Source: Piper betle
Taxonomy: Eukaryota > Streptophyta > Magnoliopsida > Piperales > Piperaceae
Length of the DNA: 64,000 nt
Direction: 5' to 3'
Assembly: GCA_033002965.1 (NCBI GenBank)
Contig: JAURVB010013270.1
Span: forward strand, 62,001 to 126,000
Within the stretch, counting starts at the first letter, position 1. Every line of letters begins with the position of its first letter. Position numbers and translations under genes: made by a program. This document shows, piece by piece, positions 1 through 12,957 of the stretch. A model generated the notes under the pieces. The model was not told the DNA's origin, made no database searches, and worked only from the letters and a program-made list of their open reading frames with translations.

Positions 1-715
1 ATTGTGGTGTAGACAAACTTTGGGGCACTCTAACTATTGTTTGAAAGGTATAAGCCTCAAAGTCCTGGAACATGATGACGAGCTTACCAGGTACGCAAAA
101 CATATTTGTTGTAGTTGTGTGAGTGTGTGATAAAGAAACATGGGTAGGAGGAGTATACGGTTCGCACTGCTTGAAGACCCATGTGAAGTCTGGGTGTTAG
201 GGTTTGATGCCCTGACATCCGATGATGTTGTGTTTAATTTTTTAATTTTCTTGCACATATCGGGTATGTGGAACAAGTAACCATGACCCTTGTTCAAATT
301 CTCTGCATTCATCCGCTTGTAAGAAATTAATAAATGTAACAATCACTTGAACTAAGTAGTAAGAAAAGGTTCATTTACAACATGCAACCTCAAGACTGTA
401 GCTGGGGTGTGTCTCTTCTAGAATTGAGAGTGATCATTAGTACTTTTAAAAGTCACCACTCATAGTCGTAAGGAAGGTTTTGCCTCTATTGTGGCTAGGA
501 GTGATCATATAGAATTCTTGAGTTTAAGAGACTCTTTATGCTAGTATGAACCAGCATGCATATGTGATGAAACCCTGTAAGGTTTCCCGTCTTGCACCTC
601 CTCGAAGGTTGTGATCTACTTCCATAAAAGTTGTACGATATTAGTCCAACAAATAGTTTTCCAAATTATAACATCCCGCTTCGGTCTGCCCTTGGACAGA
701 AAAATGGGGTGTTAT
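1..715 (+). repeat. possible 3' tail of a long plus-strand LTR, otherwise unrecognised
   Basis: No gene is supported here. The last 50 bases (about 666-715) resemble the 3' tails of the long LTRs ending at 4859 and 39017: an AACAT start, a short middle, then GGGGTGTTATA where the better copies have GGGGTGTTACA. I infer that an old LTR copy ends near 715. Similarity further left is not clear by eye, so the left part is left unassigned. Confidence 0.3.
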
Positions 716-1974
716 AGAAGATTTTTCGGATTCGGAACTGTGAGTGTGATTTGATTTTCAAAACTCTTTTATCTTCATATATGGTAGGCTTTTCTTTTTG
801 TTGGGTTATCACCACCCATTTGCATTGAAAAAACTCAATAGTCAGCTTTTGACTTTTCATTATGACACTAATGGTTGGTATTTCATATACTTCTGTATAA
901 TTATGTTCTTTACTATAAAAGTTTAATGTAGTAACTTCTTTAATTATATACATATTATTCTATGTAAAGGAGAATTCGGTTAATATTAAATAAAAATCCT
1001 CTTGATAATTTGTGAGCATTTTGGCTCCCAAAGGAGGGATTTAGAGAAGTTAATCAAGTAGTTTGAGGGAAAATATTTTCTTTGGGTTAATTCTTTTAGA
1101 GCTGCCTATTTTCTAACACTTTTCCCCCTCTAGTATCATCTCTTCCTCATTAGGAGTCTCTCCATCTTCTCATATATAGATACACCTCTCCTCTTCCTCT
1201 CACATCCATCTATAGTGTTTGTGTTTTTTTTTAGTTTTGAGTTTGATTAATGAGTAATTAAATACTAATTAGTTCATAATGAATTCAAATTAAGTTGAAT
1301 TAAATCAAGTGAGGATATTAGTAATAGTTGTCATATGTTTATTATCTTTGTTTATGGATGAAAGCATGCTTTATATTATATATAGATAACTAAATTTATG
1401 TTATTATTATTGTTAGTGTTGTTCATTTATGTATATGGTTGTCTTTTAAATTCATGATCATGTGGGATAATTATTCATATAATATTAAACATGTATATTA
1501 TGTTTCCATCTGGGATATGCATAATAATTATATTAGATAATGTTAATAAATATTAAAGAAAATTATGATCTATATGAGTTTGTTAATGGTTATAGTTAAT
1601 TAATTAATTAATGACATTGTAATCTATTAATTAACTAGTTATAATTAATTAAAGTAACAAGGATGACATCTTTACAACTTAGTAAGTTAATACACGTATA
1701 TGATCATGGGCTATTAATAATTAATCAAATCACAAGTATAATTAATCATTGTTGGGTTAGTTAAAATGTTATAAATTCATGTGAATGAGCATATTATAAC
1801 TATTACATGAATATTTTACTAGTTAAAATGGGATTAGTATTAAATTATTGTTTAGGGTTTAGAATCATATATATTTATGATGTCACTAATAAAATATAAA
1901 GATAAGAACATTATGTGGTTGTATTAGTAAAATAAGTCATAGATTATTAGAATAAATAGCATACTAATTGCAAG
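716..1974. other. AT-rich intergenic DNA, no feature seen
   Basis: The sequence is AT-rich with short TTAA-type runs (for example 1600-1650). I see no coding signal, no retrotransposon motif and no clear tandem repeat. It is the target DNA into which the minus-strand LTR starting at 1975 appears to have inserted. Confidence 0.5.
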
Positions 1975-2016
1975 TTTAACACCCTATTCCGGTTCACCGG
2001 TGAACCAACTCACAAA

Positions 2017-4859
2017 TGTAAAACCCTATTTTTAGGTCAGGGTTTTACCCAATTTTAGTTTTTCTAGTTCGGGCAATCTTGAATTGATTCGAGCGAGCTC
2101 GAGCCAAAACAATTTTAAGAATATGAGTATGAGTTCTAAATGGCCATATTAGCATGTTATTGATATTGAGTATACCTAGCATGCATATGATAGTTTTAGT
2201 TAAGATATCTAGAGCATGAGTTATTATTGTATACGCGAGGTATACATATGATTTTTATGACTTAGTCAGGATTTTAGGCCTAGATCTAGGCCGTTTCAGT
2301 GTTTAGGCCCTGTAGGCTCAACTTGATCGAGTTCAGGGTTCGAGGCCCATTTAGCCTTTTGGACTCAATTCCCGCTTATAGAGTCATTTTTAGGACTCAA
2401 GTCAATTTTAACTTTGAACGGCCTCGATTCGAGCTTTCTGTCCATATATATATTGCACATGCCCATAAGTGGGCCCCACGAGGGTACGAGTTGTTGGACG
2501 TCTAGATTGTGCCAAATGGCATGATCTAGGCTGTCCACTCAGAGTTAAATTCACACATCTATTTTGATCAATTTTTACTCCCAATTTCATAGTTACACCC
2601 CTACGCCGTAGCCACCAAATTAGTACGACCATGACCACCTTGCGGCCGGCTATCAGATCGTACCCACGATTGCCACCAGAGGCACCACAGTCGATGCCGG
2701 TGACGGTGTTTACAGAGTCTTTTTCACCGCCGCCACCGCCACCCGGTTCGGACCGCTTTCCAGCGCTGGCCAGTGTCCTCCAGCGAAGCCGACCACCCCA
2801 ATCGCTTCCCCTTGCTGAGATCTACAGTGGGGACCAACACCAACCTCGGCTGTGGTCGCGATCATAGCCAACGACGCGCACTTGAACGACGACATTTTTG
2901 GTCGTTCCAACTATTTTTCGGTCGGACACTGCCGACTGTTAGCCCAGATTGTTCCAGCTATTGTCCACTACACTCGGCGGCGATTCTACCCCTTGCTTGC
3001 TATTTTTCAGCCAGCCAGTGGCCGGAATCCTCCAGTCGTCACCACCAACCACCTTCACCTTGATGCCACCTTCCGATCCCAACCGGCGACAACCTCCAGC
3101 CGCACCGCGATCGGCGTTCCCCGGCGACGGGCACCGCCGCCCCTGGTTCGGCCCGTTTACCGACCTTCCTGCGACCGTGTCTGCATGCTGTTGTGTCCAT
3201 TAGCCTAGCCAACCCAGCCTATTTTCCTGTTAACCCTGACTGGAACTTGATTCAGTCCAATTCAACCTACTTTTTTCTGTTCTTGCACCGTTTTCGGTAA
3301 TTTGAGCACTCTATATTAGTTTAGATGCATATTCACATATTTTACCATTATTGGATGTTATATGAATTTTCTTTTTTTATTGTTTTATTTAATTGTAAAT
3401 TTATTTATTTATTTCTTTATATATTTATTTATCTATTTGTATGTTCTCGTGTATGTCATTATTTATTTGTATTTAATTATGCATTCTTATATTGTATAAC
3501 TATGATATTATTATTATTCATGTTAATAAATATTATTTATTTATTTATTTATTTATTGAATTATTATTTCTTTATTTAATTATTTACGTGTTTACTAACA
3601 CGAGTATATATGATATTTACTCGTGTTTACCTGTATATTTATAAAGTGTAATTATATTATTATTTTATGATTATTGTATTATTTATGTTCATGTATTTAT
3701 TATTTACCTAATTATCTATGTGCGTATTCATTTGTTTATTCGTTATTATTATGTCTTGATTTGTGTGCCAGGTGTTTAGTTATAGGTTTGTTAATATTAT
3801 TTTCTTTATTAGGATATATTGATGATGTGAGCACACACCACAAGCATTCATCATATAGAGATTTTAGTATTTTACTTAGTAGTGGGTTTCGATGTAAGTT
3901 TTAGAGTCCGAGCTCGCCGTAGATGTAACGATGTGCTTGGAGCTTGGACCATAGGTTCGTAAGACTCTCCCTCTCTACTTGACTCCTTGAGAATAGAGTT
4001 TGATCATGTTTTATATGTACGATGGCGTTGGTAGAGTTTTATCGAATCCCTCATATGTTGGGCCAGTTAGCTATATTTTCTATGCATGCTTAATAAAACT
4101 ACAAGGATGAGATCCCTTGTTAGTTTTCGAACGTAAGCTCCAGAAATTTATGTTATAAGCCTCTTTCCTAAGCCTATTATATAAGTACGCGTATTTTTAT
4201 GATTTCACGAATAAAAGAGTGAGCGGTATGGAGATATGTATGAATTGCACTAGTACTCCTTCAAGCCATGAGGTAGTGCAGTGTATGATGGTACTGCATA
4301 ATGCAGTGCATTTGTGGAATATGTGACACTAATTTAACTGTTCATTTTGCCACTCGAGTACCGTGGCGGGTGATATGGAAGGTGTGAGGGCATTAGCGCT
4401 GTATGTATGTATGAATATGATTATGGGCCATGCATGCGAGCTGGCAATTGCTTAAGTATGTTTGCTTACCGCCCAGTGTGAGGGAATCTTGAAGTTTCAT
4501 TAGTTTTCATGGGTAATGTTTTGTCAGATTGTATTAGTTATTTTTTGGACCAATAACATTTATTAATGATGGTTTTCATATAATATATGTAGGTCATGCA
4601 AATCTTAAGTCGACTTTGGTGGGATGATAGATAAACGATACACACACTTTAGCTCAACATAGTATTTACTTACATTTATTTATATTTAATGTGTTTTGAT
4701 GCTTATTTGACAATGTCTTCCATTCTCAAGACACCAATAGGGTTATTTTGATCTATTTTATCGATCAAGTCTTACTGACCAACAATATTAAACATGACTC
4801 GACTCGATTGTAACATTTTTGATCCAACTCTTAGGTGAACCAAAAATCGGGGTGTTACA
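2017..4859 (+). mobile_element. solo LTR (2843 bp), plus strand, inserted in an older LTR
   Basis: It starts TGTAAAACCC and ends CGGGGTGTTACA, the same termini and nearly the same length as the LTR at 17566-20442. The flanking pentamers are ACAAA (2012-2016) and AGAAA (4860-4864), a target duplication with one mismatch. Removing the segment restores continuity of the surrounding minus-strand LTR. There is no internal region, so it is a solo LTR left by LTR-LTR recombination. Its first 35 bases form an inverted repeat (GTAAAACCCT with AGGGTTTTAC). A GC-rich segment at about 2625-3200 gives several overlapping false frames. Confidence 0.8.
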
Positions 4860-5847
4860 AGAAATGTCACCAGCAACCGAACCATTCGCCAAACTACTTG
4901 ATTCAATTAAGCCGACATGGAACTCCCCTCGGTATCTTAAAATGGTAGTGCAAGTATATAATGCGTGAATAAGATGCTTGGGTTCTAACGTGGCCCTACA
5001 TACATGCCATGATATGTGATTGTGCACAGATAGAATAATCATGAAAAAAAGTTCGAGAATAAATAATGTTTAAATAAAATAAAATAATTCAAAAATATGA
5101 CATTTTTATTTCACTTTCATTTTAGTTTCGTTCCACAAGCTAAACGTTCATAGCATGTCATAGAATAATCTAAAATAATCTCATTATTCACACAGCTTAG
5201 AAATCATCATTTTCATTCATTACGTGAGGCAGGTACATGTGTGCAACGACTTTACTACTCCTCCGCAGTCCTAACAGCGCTCAATCCTCGAGATTCTCAC
5301 CTACATAAATAATAGAAAACCATCAATAACGAGTATTACTGATCTAAAAAATAAATAATATCAAACTGGAACAAGAAAGCTGACCCTCCTATTGAATAAA
5401 ATCTCATATACTTCCTGAAGAACTTTCACAAGGGCAATATTAGGTCGCCCTCAAGCTACAACGTTCCCTTTCCATAACTTTCTCTTTCTATCACATTCTC
5501 TTTCCTTTGGCCATTCAAATTATCCCTTTTCATGGTAAAATCCTTCTCTTTCATCTCAGCCCCCTACATCTTCTGTATTACTCCTGGCCCTGAGTATAGA
5601 GGCCAAGTACTTTCAAACATGCACCTTCAGTACCCTTTTCACCACAAGTCTAAACATGTGGTGCATAGTAATACCCGTAAACCTCCACACTTCTCTTTAT
5701 TTGAGGAACTCAAAGGTGGAGTTGTCAGGATCCCTCGGGAATGGAGTGGACACTCACCAATTCCAAAGCCCGCTTTGACAAGCACACGCCCTATCTCAAG
5801 ATGTGGTTGTCGGTTTCCTTTGTCAAACATCTCACTAAAAATGAGAA

Positions 5848-5850
<3 letters not shown>

Positions 5851-5897
<47 letters not shown>
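5851..5897. repeat. (TA)n microsatellite, about 23 repeats
   Basis: An uninterrupted 47-base TA run lies inside the minus-strand LTR. Other copies of the LTR have a much shorter TA run at the equivalent place (about 19350 and 32115), so this tract has expanded in this copy. It accounts for the isoleucine-tyrosine repeats in the reading frames that cross it. Confidence 0.95.
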
Positions 5898-5900
<3 letters not shown>

Positions 5901-6856
5901 TTGGTAGGGAATTATATAATATAGGCCCAAAGGCATCTTGGGGTGGGATCTTGTTTTCGAAAAACATGCTCGAGGGATCTCATCTTCGAGGGTTATTAAT
6001 CCAGAAATACGACCGGCTAAATGACCCATGTAGAGTGGGATACGATAAAACCACCACTCGACACGTCTTCTTTCCTGCTCTAAACAAAATACGATAGAAT
6101 GAGACAATAAATAGAGAGCGAGTCCTAAGCGGACCTAGTAGAAGCTCCAAGCATGTCGACGAGCCTAGGCGGCGAACTGCTACTTAGTGCCTACACATCA
6201 AATCTAAAAGCTAACTCCCACTAACTGAATGATGCATCAAACTCATCATGAATATCACACATACATTGCTATCATCATCTAACAATAGTTAAACAATTAA
6301 TGTAAAAATATCTATCTTATTCATCCCAATTTTATTACGTTTTTCTAAGTTACGTTGCAGTTAATTAGCATGCTCAAATTTAATTTACTTAGTTAGATCA
6401 CTAACTATCGATCAAATCATGCAAATAATCACCTCATTCACAATCAGACATTTATCACAACAGTTAATCATTCCTAGCATGTTGTGCTTAATAATTATAA
6501 ATTTTAAATAATAAAATTGGATAAAAGTCTACACCCAATCGTCAGTCACACGGCTACGGCGACAAGGTTGTGGCCGACTCGATTGAGGATTGTGGGGAAG
6601 AGGGAATATATAGATTTCAGGGTGAGAAAAACGAATGGTCAAGTGATCAGGTGAGAAAAACGAATGGTTGTCTCGTAATTAAAATATAATACACATAAAT
6701 GACATGCTCTATAACTAATAACTCACCCAAATTACCCATAACGTGTCCTAACATGTCATTCGGCCTAAAAATAATTTTACGATTTAATTAAAATAAAAAA
6801 ATCTGGCATACTCTCATATATAAAAAGATAACTTATTTTGCTACTGTCTTACTAAT

Positions 6857-7145
6857 TATGGGTGCAAAACACTCTCAAGGATTATGGCTCGGAAATGAAG
6901 GGGTCACCTCATTATTGCGATAGCACAAGTGTAATTAGTATCACAAAGAATCCCATTAACTACACTTTACGACTAAGCACATTGAGCTCAAGTACCACTT
7001 CATCTGAGATCATGTTCAAGGAGACATTGACATCCAACACATCTCAACAAATCAAGAAATTGGAGATATCTTCATAAAGCCTCTTGGAGAAGAAAGGTAT
7101 TCAAAACTAAGATATGATTTGGGCATTATGCCCAACCCTTTCAAA
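6857..7145 (+). pseudogene. Ty1/copia RNase H C-terminal remnant
   Basis: Read across frames, the segment gives the end of a copia RNase H: YCDSTSVISITKNP, then HIELKYHF, then GDIDIQHIST, DIFIKPLGEERYSKLR and DLGIMP. These are the conserved last blocks of copia pol (active-site region, then the ADIFTKPL-type motif). At least one frameshift (near 6975) and an in-frame stop break it, so it is dead. Everything upstream of this block (gag to RT) is absent, because the sequence meets the truncated minus LTR at about 6815-6856. It belongs with the 3' LTR that follows. Confidence 0.8.
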
Positions 7146-7587
7146 AGATGAGTCCTCCTCCCTATGTAACTCTTCCCATTTATGCTTTATTGTATATTAT
7201 TAAGATGACAAAGGGCAAAAGTGCGGATGAGTTGTACAGGTAAAGTCTACGGGGGTAGGGAGAGTGTTAAGAGTTATCATCTTATGAGCCTAATGTACTT
7301 CTTGAATAATTAATGACAATGACTAACTCACTTAGAGTTACTAATCCCTAGTTGACCATAGGCTGCATGGAATGAACATCATTTGCATTGCATTCCATCA
7401 TGGCATGTTACACTGTTTTGGACTAACCTTGTATGTAGGGATTTAACAATAGCAATGCATGAGCTAGCAAAGGAAAACTTAAAGTGTTTGAAGATTGAGG
7501 ATCATCAAGTCAAGCTTAAGGAATCCATCATGAAGATTAGCAACACCCCACTTTGAGAGTTCTCAAAACATGGATGTTCTCATTATC

Positions 7588-7601
7588 AAAAAGGGGGAGA
7601 T
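7588..7601 (+). other. polypurine tract of the copia remnant
   Basis: The purine run AAAAAGGGGGAGA is followed by TTGTCATATCC, the usual layout of a copia polypurine tract directly before the TG of the 3' LTR. It fixes the LTR start at 7602 and the element as plus-strand. Confidence 0.75.
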
Positions 7602-9055
7602 TGTCATATCCTTGTTTTGATGAGACAACCACACTTAAACTCTCTAAGTGTAAGCTAGGTAAACCAAGCAACCAAAAAAGAAAACAACACAACAAAAATG
7701 GAGAGAAGTGTTGAAGTGTTTAGCAATTCGGCCAAAGTTTGGTTAGGGTTACACTAATGAAAGACAATGCGCGAGAAATAAAGCTGAGAAGAAATTGCAT
7801 TCGGTTAAGGTGTCGGTCAAACGTTCGGCTATCGAAGTCCAAGGAAGTAGTGAAGTTAGAGTTCGGTCAGATGTTTGGTTGTACATTCGGCAACCAAAGG
7901 GATCTCCGTCGAGACATCATAAATCAATTTTGGAGTTCAGAAGCTCACAGTAGAATAGGTGAAGTTCAAGAAGATGTTTGGTTAGGCTATCAGTCGTGTG
8001 CTTGGTAGTCAATCCTGAAGAATTTGATGTGGCTATAGTTTAAATGATTGTTCGGTTCATTATCGGTCGGTTGTTCGGCAGTCGAACTATCTGGATTTTG
8101 AGTAAAAACTGGTCGTTGACTAAAGAGAAATGAGGGTTTTGATGCCAAACGACCCCTATTTCTTGGAAAGGCTAATAGGGCCTTTGAGGGAGTGATTTGA
8201 CAATCCCTTTGTTATCTTTATGAGCCTCTAGTGGATTTGACATTGTCTTTGATCAAATTGGAGAAACGACCTTCAGCTAGGAAGGGATACTTATTAGCTT
8301 GTATTCTTGGCGCAATCTTGTTACCAAGGAGAGTTCAATTGTAGTGATGATCACTTTGTGAATTCCCAAGGCTGGGAGTAAGTGTGTAAAGCTTCTTGTT
8401 TGAGGAAAGGTGCTTGGAGAATGGTGTCTCCATAGTGTGAAGTCTCAAGGTGCTTGAGGCTTGGTTGAATTAGTATCCTCGACAATTGGTGCATATGGAA
8501 AAAAATTGTTAGAGGCTCAAAGGGTGTTTGGAGTGCAGGCTTCCTCGATACTTCATGGAGCTATGAAGGCCTACTTACCAAAAGACTTGGTGTGCTAGAA
8601 AAGTGGGCATACTAAGTTGGGAACTTTTAAAAAAATTTGTTTGTATCCTCTCTCCCTTCTCTCTAATTGTGTGATTTTACTTATTTAATTATAAATTTGT
8701 TTTCACACCTCTTAACTTCTTCGAGTGTAACCTTTGTCACGATTGGAAGTTAAGTTTAAATAAATTCTAGGCCACTTTGTTACTTGTATGGTTTTGACTT
8801 ATTTTCTAGGAATTGAACTTATTATGCCTCACAAATACCAAGTTATTAGGTTTATATTATTTGTCTTGCTCATTTATTATTTGTTCCTTTTTCCTCTTAA
8901 TTGTTTATTTATCACTTTCGTGCTTAGTCTATACTTGTGATCTTTATAAGGCTCTAAGGATTGTATTGATATAACTATTTACTTGAGGATTTGCACTTAG
9001 CTCTTCTAGCATTAGGTCACCTTCAAAAAGAAGCTTATAACTTAATCCCGAACAA
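7602..9055 (+). mobile_element. 3' LTR of a truncated Ty1/copia element (right end approximate)
   Basis: The LTR begins TGTCATATCCTTG immediately after the polypurine tract. The right end is placed near CCCGAACA at about 9054 because text of LTR-end type lies there, but no partner LTR exists in the window to prove it and I could not identify a target duplication. Short TTCGGT/CGGTCG motifs recur between 7730 and 8090. The frame at 7739-8008 lies inside the LTR and has no recognisable protein features. Confidence 0.6.
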
Positions 9056-11568
9056 GATTAAGCCATAACTAGTTCAAATTTACATTTTTCTTAGTTCATA
9101 AAAATGTCAACTTTACCAAGCCATTTATAGATTACATCAAACAGTGCATAATTAACATGAATCAAAATATGCAAGTCCTAATCAATGGAATTCAACTCAA
9201 AGACACTCAAAATAAGCAAATATAAGATGATTCTAACCCACTTTGTTATTGATAACTATGGATGTAACATGCATGTCAAAATTAAAGTGAAGTGCTTCTT
9301 GGATGTCAAAATTGAGGCTTGGAGATTCTTAGGTTGACTTTTTGGAGCTTGGATTTTGGCTCAAAGAGGGTGGACTTGGCTGTGGGATGGAGTGGAGAGG
9401 TGTGGAGAAGGGTCTTGGGGGAGATAAAGTCAAAGGAAAATGGTGGTGTGAATCGTTGGGTTCAAAGCTTTTTAAAAAAAAGAATCTAGAAATGATGCAG
9501 CTCGCATTTTATTTGCACAGATTTATGTTTATCTAATTATGAGGATAATTTCTGAGATTTATAATTATCCAATTACGTGGATAATATTTATCCAATTACG
9601 TGGGTGATTTTTATGCCTCGAAGAAAAAGTCCCGCTGATTCTAAAACCTGTCGGAGAGAATTTGTGAGGAAAATAAGGATAGGTGATGATGGCACGCTCA
9701 TAATTGTGGAATGGAGAATGCATGCAAAATCATTATAAATAACTAACTCTAATTGTTGATAAAGGGGGGGCTCCTACGCTAAAGGAAAAGACTTTTTGCA
9801 GAGAAAAAGAGAAGAGAAGAAAGCAAGATAAAGCCCCTCACTAGAGATACTGCTCGGGTGACCCTCACCAACACCCGATCACTACCCCATGCAATCATTG
9901 GCATGATCCTTGTTGAGAAGAGGAGGATTGTTGCTATTGTCACCAAGCCATGAATTCCCCTACCCTATTGCCATGAAGAAGGAGCATTGCCGGGAAGACG
10001 AGTTGTTGTGCTGCCAAAGTCTGCCCTTGAGGCCTGGCCGCGACAAATCTAATCCTAAGGGGGTTTTTGTTTGTTTATTTTTTACAAAAAAATCAGGAGT
10101 TTTGCAGGAGTTTCATTGTTGCCGCCTCATGGCCATAGTTGGTTGAGAAGCCCTCCTCCTCGTTGTTTTGTGAAGCTCTGCCCTGCCTTGGAGCATTGTT
10201 TCCGCATCGTCGCCCACCTATTGGGGAGCTTTTGAGGAGTTTACCGTCAGCCCCAGTCACTCCAAGTTGCCGCCGTTGACAAGCCTCACTGGAGCAAAGC
10301 CGTGGAAGGTATCCCCGGAGGTTTGGAGTTTTTCCCTGTTGCCACTTTTCCGATCACTACACACCGTCGTGGAGCCCTACCTTGCTGAGAAGGAGGTCTG
10401 TTATCAATCACCAAGGAAAGGCATTGCTGCCACATCCTGCTGCTGCAGAAGTCGTCACCGACGCCTGAAGGTGACAGCCTTGTTGCATCGGATCTACCTG
10501 AGGTTTTCTCTTTTGCAGGTAAAAATAGGGGAAGTATTAGGAGGAATTCTTGCTGCTGCCCATCACTGGTTGCTGAGAAGGAGGAGTTTGCCAGTGCCCA
10601 ACTGAGAAAAAGTGCCCTGGTTGCCACGCCCCTGCCTCGCCGGAGTCGGAGAAGACGTTGCTTAGAGCAAAGGGAATAGCAGAGAAAACAGACATTTTCG
10701 AGAAAGTGCTCCGGTCAACCAGTACCGTCTTCAGTCATACCCTCGCCATCCGTCTAATTTCCATCGCGCCCGCTATCATCCCTGACCGAGTGCTATTGCC
10801 GGAGACTCCTGCCTTCGCCGGAATTTTATCAGAAAGTTGCTGACTGGAAAAGGGAGAAAACAGAGTACTGCTGGAAATTTATTGCCGTGCTGCCCCTATG
10901 AGGAAAGGAAGGTTGTTGCTTATCACCATCATTGGGGAGTCTTACAGGGCAGAGGTGAAGTAGTCACCGTCGTCCATGCCTCGTAGTCGACCAGAGTAAA
11001 GAATTACCGGAGAAGACAGAATCGATTTTGCCACTGTGAAGCCTTTGTTGTTGCCAGAGGAAACAGAGACACCGTGTTTGGTTGAGACATTGATGCTGCA
11101 TCACAACCGGATTATTGCCCAGGACCTTGCTGTCCCTTGAATTATCGAATTTCGTCGCTGCTGATCGCTTGTAGCTCGACGAAGGAGAGGAGAGATTGGC
11201 AGCCATCGCCATCCTCTATTCGTCACAACTGTCAGATGATCTGTGACCCAACCAATGGATAGATGAATTGCTTGATGTTGAGACGCTAGATAAGAGATCC
11301 ATCGAGTTGTTGCTCCACCAGGGTGCTGCCAAGTGCTGAAGTTTGAAGGGGAACTGCTGGTTGTTAACCCACCGGCGCAAAGGACAGCTATTGGAATACA
11401 GAGCAATTAGAAGAAGAAAATGAGAAGGCTTTCTATCTAGACACTGCTCACAGTTGGATTTTTTGCCTTGCCATTGTGCTGATCGTCAAGAAGTTTTTTC
11501 CAGAGTCCAGATTTCTGAGGGGGTTCACTTCAGCGGGAGATTGTGATTTGGAGTTATCACTCTAAGGG
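9056..11568. other. unclassified DNA, GC-richer from about 9770
   Basis: 9056-9770 is AT-rich and shows nothing recognisable. From about 9770 to 11568 the base composition rises and short phrases recur loosely (GAGAAGGAGGA, TTTGCCA, GTTGCTG), giving several overlapping frames on both strands, none with a family motif. The same style of sequence continues after the copia insertion at 20739-21131, so the two parts were one segment before the insertion. It could be the variable GC-rich part of an LTR or a decayed gene; I cannot decide. Confidence 0.35.
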
Positions 11569-11573
11569 TCCTC

Positions 11574-12145
11574 CGGTAGATTTTTTGGGACGTATATATA
11601 CTAAATATATAATTGTATTATATGTTATTATTAAGGTTTGAATTTAAATTAAATTAATCTATTAAAATTAAAGTTAATGGGTCAAAGATACTATATATTT
11701 ATGATGAGTATGGATAAATACATGTAGATATCGTTTTCGTAATCTCTAATTTATGTTGGTTAAATTAAAATTATGAAAGATAAAGATAAATATCGTTATA
11801 AGAATAAATACTGTTATGATTCCCGAATTCGGATAAATATCGTTATAAGAATAAATACGGTTATGGTCCCAAAATTCGCTTCGTTTTCTTTTCTGAAATC
11901 CAATCATCCAGAAACTTTAGCTTTGGAAAATCGGTGTTAAATTTAGAAGATCAAAACCTAAAAAAGTCAAGAACCGGTTTGCTATTATGGATTCAGGTAT
12001 GCTTCGGTTATCATATTATATTTTCATGATGATTTGATATGAAGAAGATAAAAAATAAGGCTTTATTATGTTGTTGTTTTTTGTATAATTTGGTTATGTT
12101 ATACAACAACTTTGTCCATTTGATTAATTAAAGTTCAAATCAACA
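11574..12145 (+). repeat. 5' LTR of the copia element (572 bp)
   Basis: The left edge follows the TCCTC target duplication and the right edge is CAACA, two bases before the primer binding site. It aligns by eye with 17319-17565 joined to 20448-20733. It carries a local duplication of a GATAAATATCGTTATAAG-containing unit (about 11787-11870) that the 3' LTR lacks, which explains most of the length difference (572 against about 533). Confidence 0.88.
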
Positions 12146-12147
12146 AG

Positions 12148-12159
12148 TGGTATCAGAGC
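12148..12159 (+). other. primer binding site (initiator tRNA-Met type)
   Basis: TGGTATCAGAGC lies two bases after the 5' LTR. This is the standard plant LTR-retrotransposon site complementary to the 3' end of initiator methionine tRNA, and it primes minus-strand DNA synthesis. Confidence 0.95.
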
Positions 12160-12957
12160 AACTTCATATTAGATTATTGAGAATTAATTTAATTTGTGTT
12201 TTTTAATGAGTCAATCACTCACTTTGTTATCTTATTGAACAAAAGGGTGATATTATTCGTTCGTCGATTAAATAATTTCGATCTTCTGAAAATATTCTTT
12301 TATTTATCACTTCTGTCTACGAGAACAAATTGATATGAGCTTCAACCCATTGGGAGTAACCCTAAATTTTACACTGTCAATGGATAAAGAAAATACAAGA
12401 AATTGTATATGGGATATTTGTTCTCAAATCAATGTCCTTTTTGGTAAAATATCAAATGAAGAAAATAAAGTTACAAAAGGTTATAATTTCAAAAATTTCT
12501 AAATAAAGATACTTATATAATCTTTTTCAGTTTTATGTTTGGGATTATTAAATTTAAATTATGGTTCAGTTATGATTAATATTTTAAAATTTATTAAGGA
12601 CTACAATATGCTGCCAAAGTAGCCTCTTTTGTGAAAATTATTTTATTTTTTAATATTAAGATGGTTGTGTGTATATGATTCATGTGAATATTAATCGGCT
12701 CAAAGGAAGGTTAATATTTGACAGAATTATATATTAATTTGTGGTAATAAATATGTGATAATTATTAAGGTTCCATGTAGATAATTAATCGGCCCAAAGG
12801 AAAGTTTCTTATTTGACAGGATGTATTGTCCATATTTGATTACTACACTAAGAGTACCACTTAAAAATTAATATTTCTATCCAAAGATTAAATATTAATT
12901 TTGTGCTAGGTATCTATTGATGGGGTTGACCGTTCTTTGAATTATTAATCTTATTAT

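Larger units (their letters stand above)
1975..6815 (-). mobile_element. old minus-strand long LTR, split by another LTR and truncated on the right
   Basis: The left end reads TTTAACACCC, one base from the TGTAACACCC that opens the minus-strand LTR at 31055, and the next 40 bases match that copy. The match stops at 2016 and resumes at 4865, where the text again parallels the 31055 copy (GCTTGAGTTTTAACG-like stretch near 4975, a tract around 5230, the TA repeat, then the 6120-6260 block). The gap is exactly the solo LTR 2017-4859 plus its target duplication. The usual right end (GGGTTTTACA) is missing: similarity fades near 6815, so the copy is truncated. It is non-coding; reading frames in it are fortuitous. 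Confidence 0.72.

Noticed and set aside
34..342. 102-residue minus-strand frame
   Set aside because: No motif, odd composition, and no supporting splice or promoter signal.
5532..6107. Frames with tyrosine-isoleucine repeats
   Set aside because: They are translations of the TA microsatellite inside an LTR.
9910..11406. A spliced host gene in the GC-richer stretch
   Set aside because: Overlapping frames on both strands, no domain, no consistent splice-joined reading; left as unclassified.
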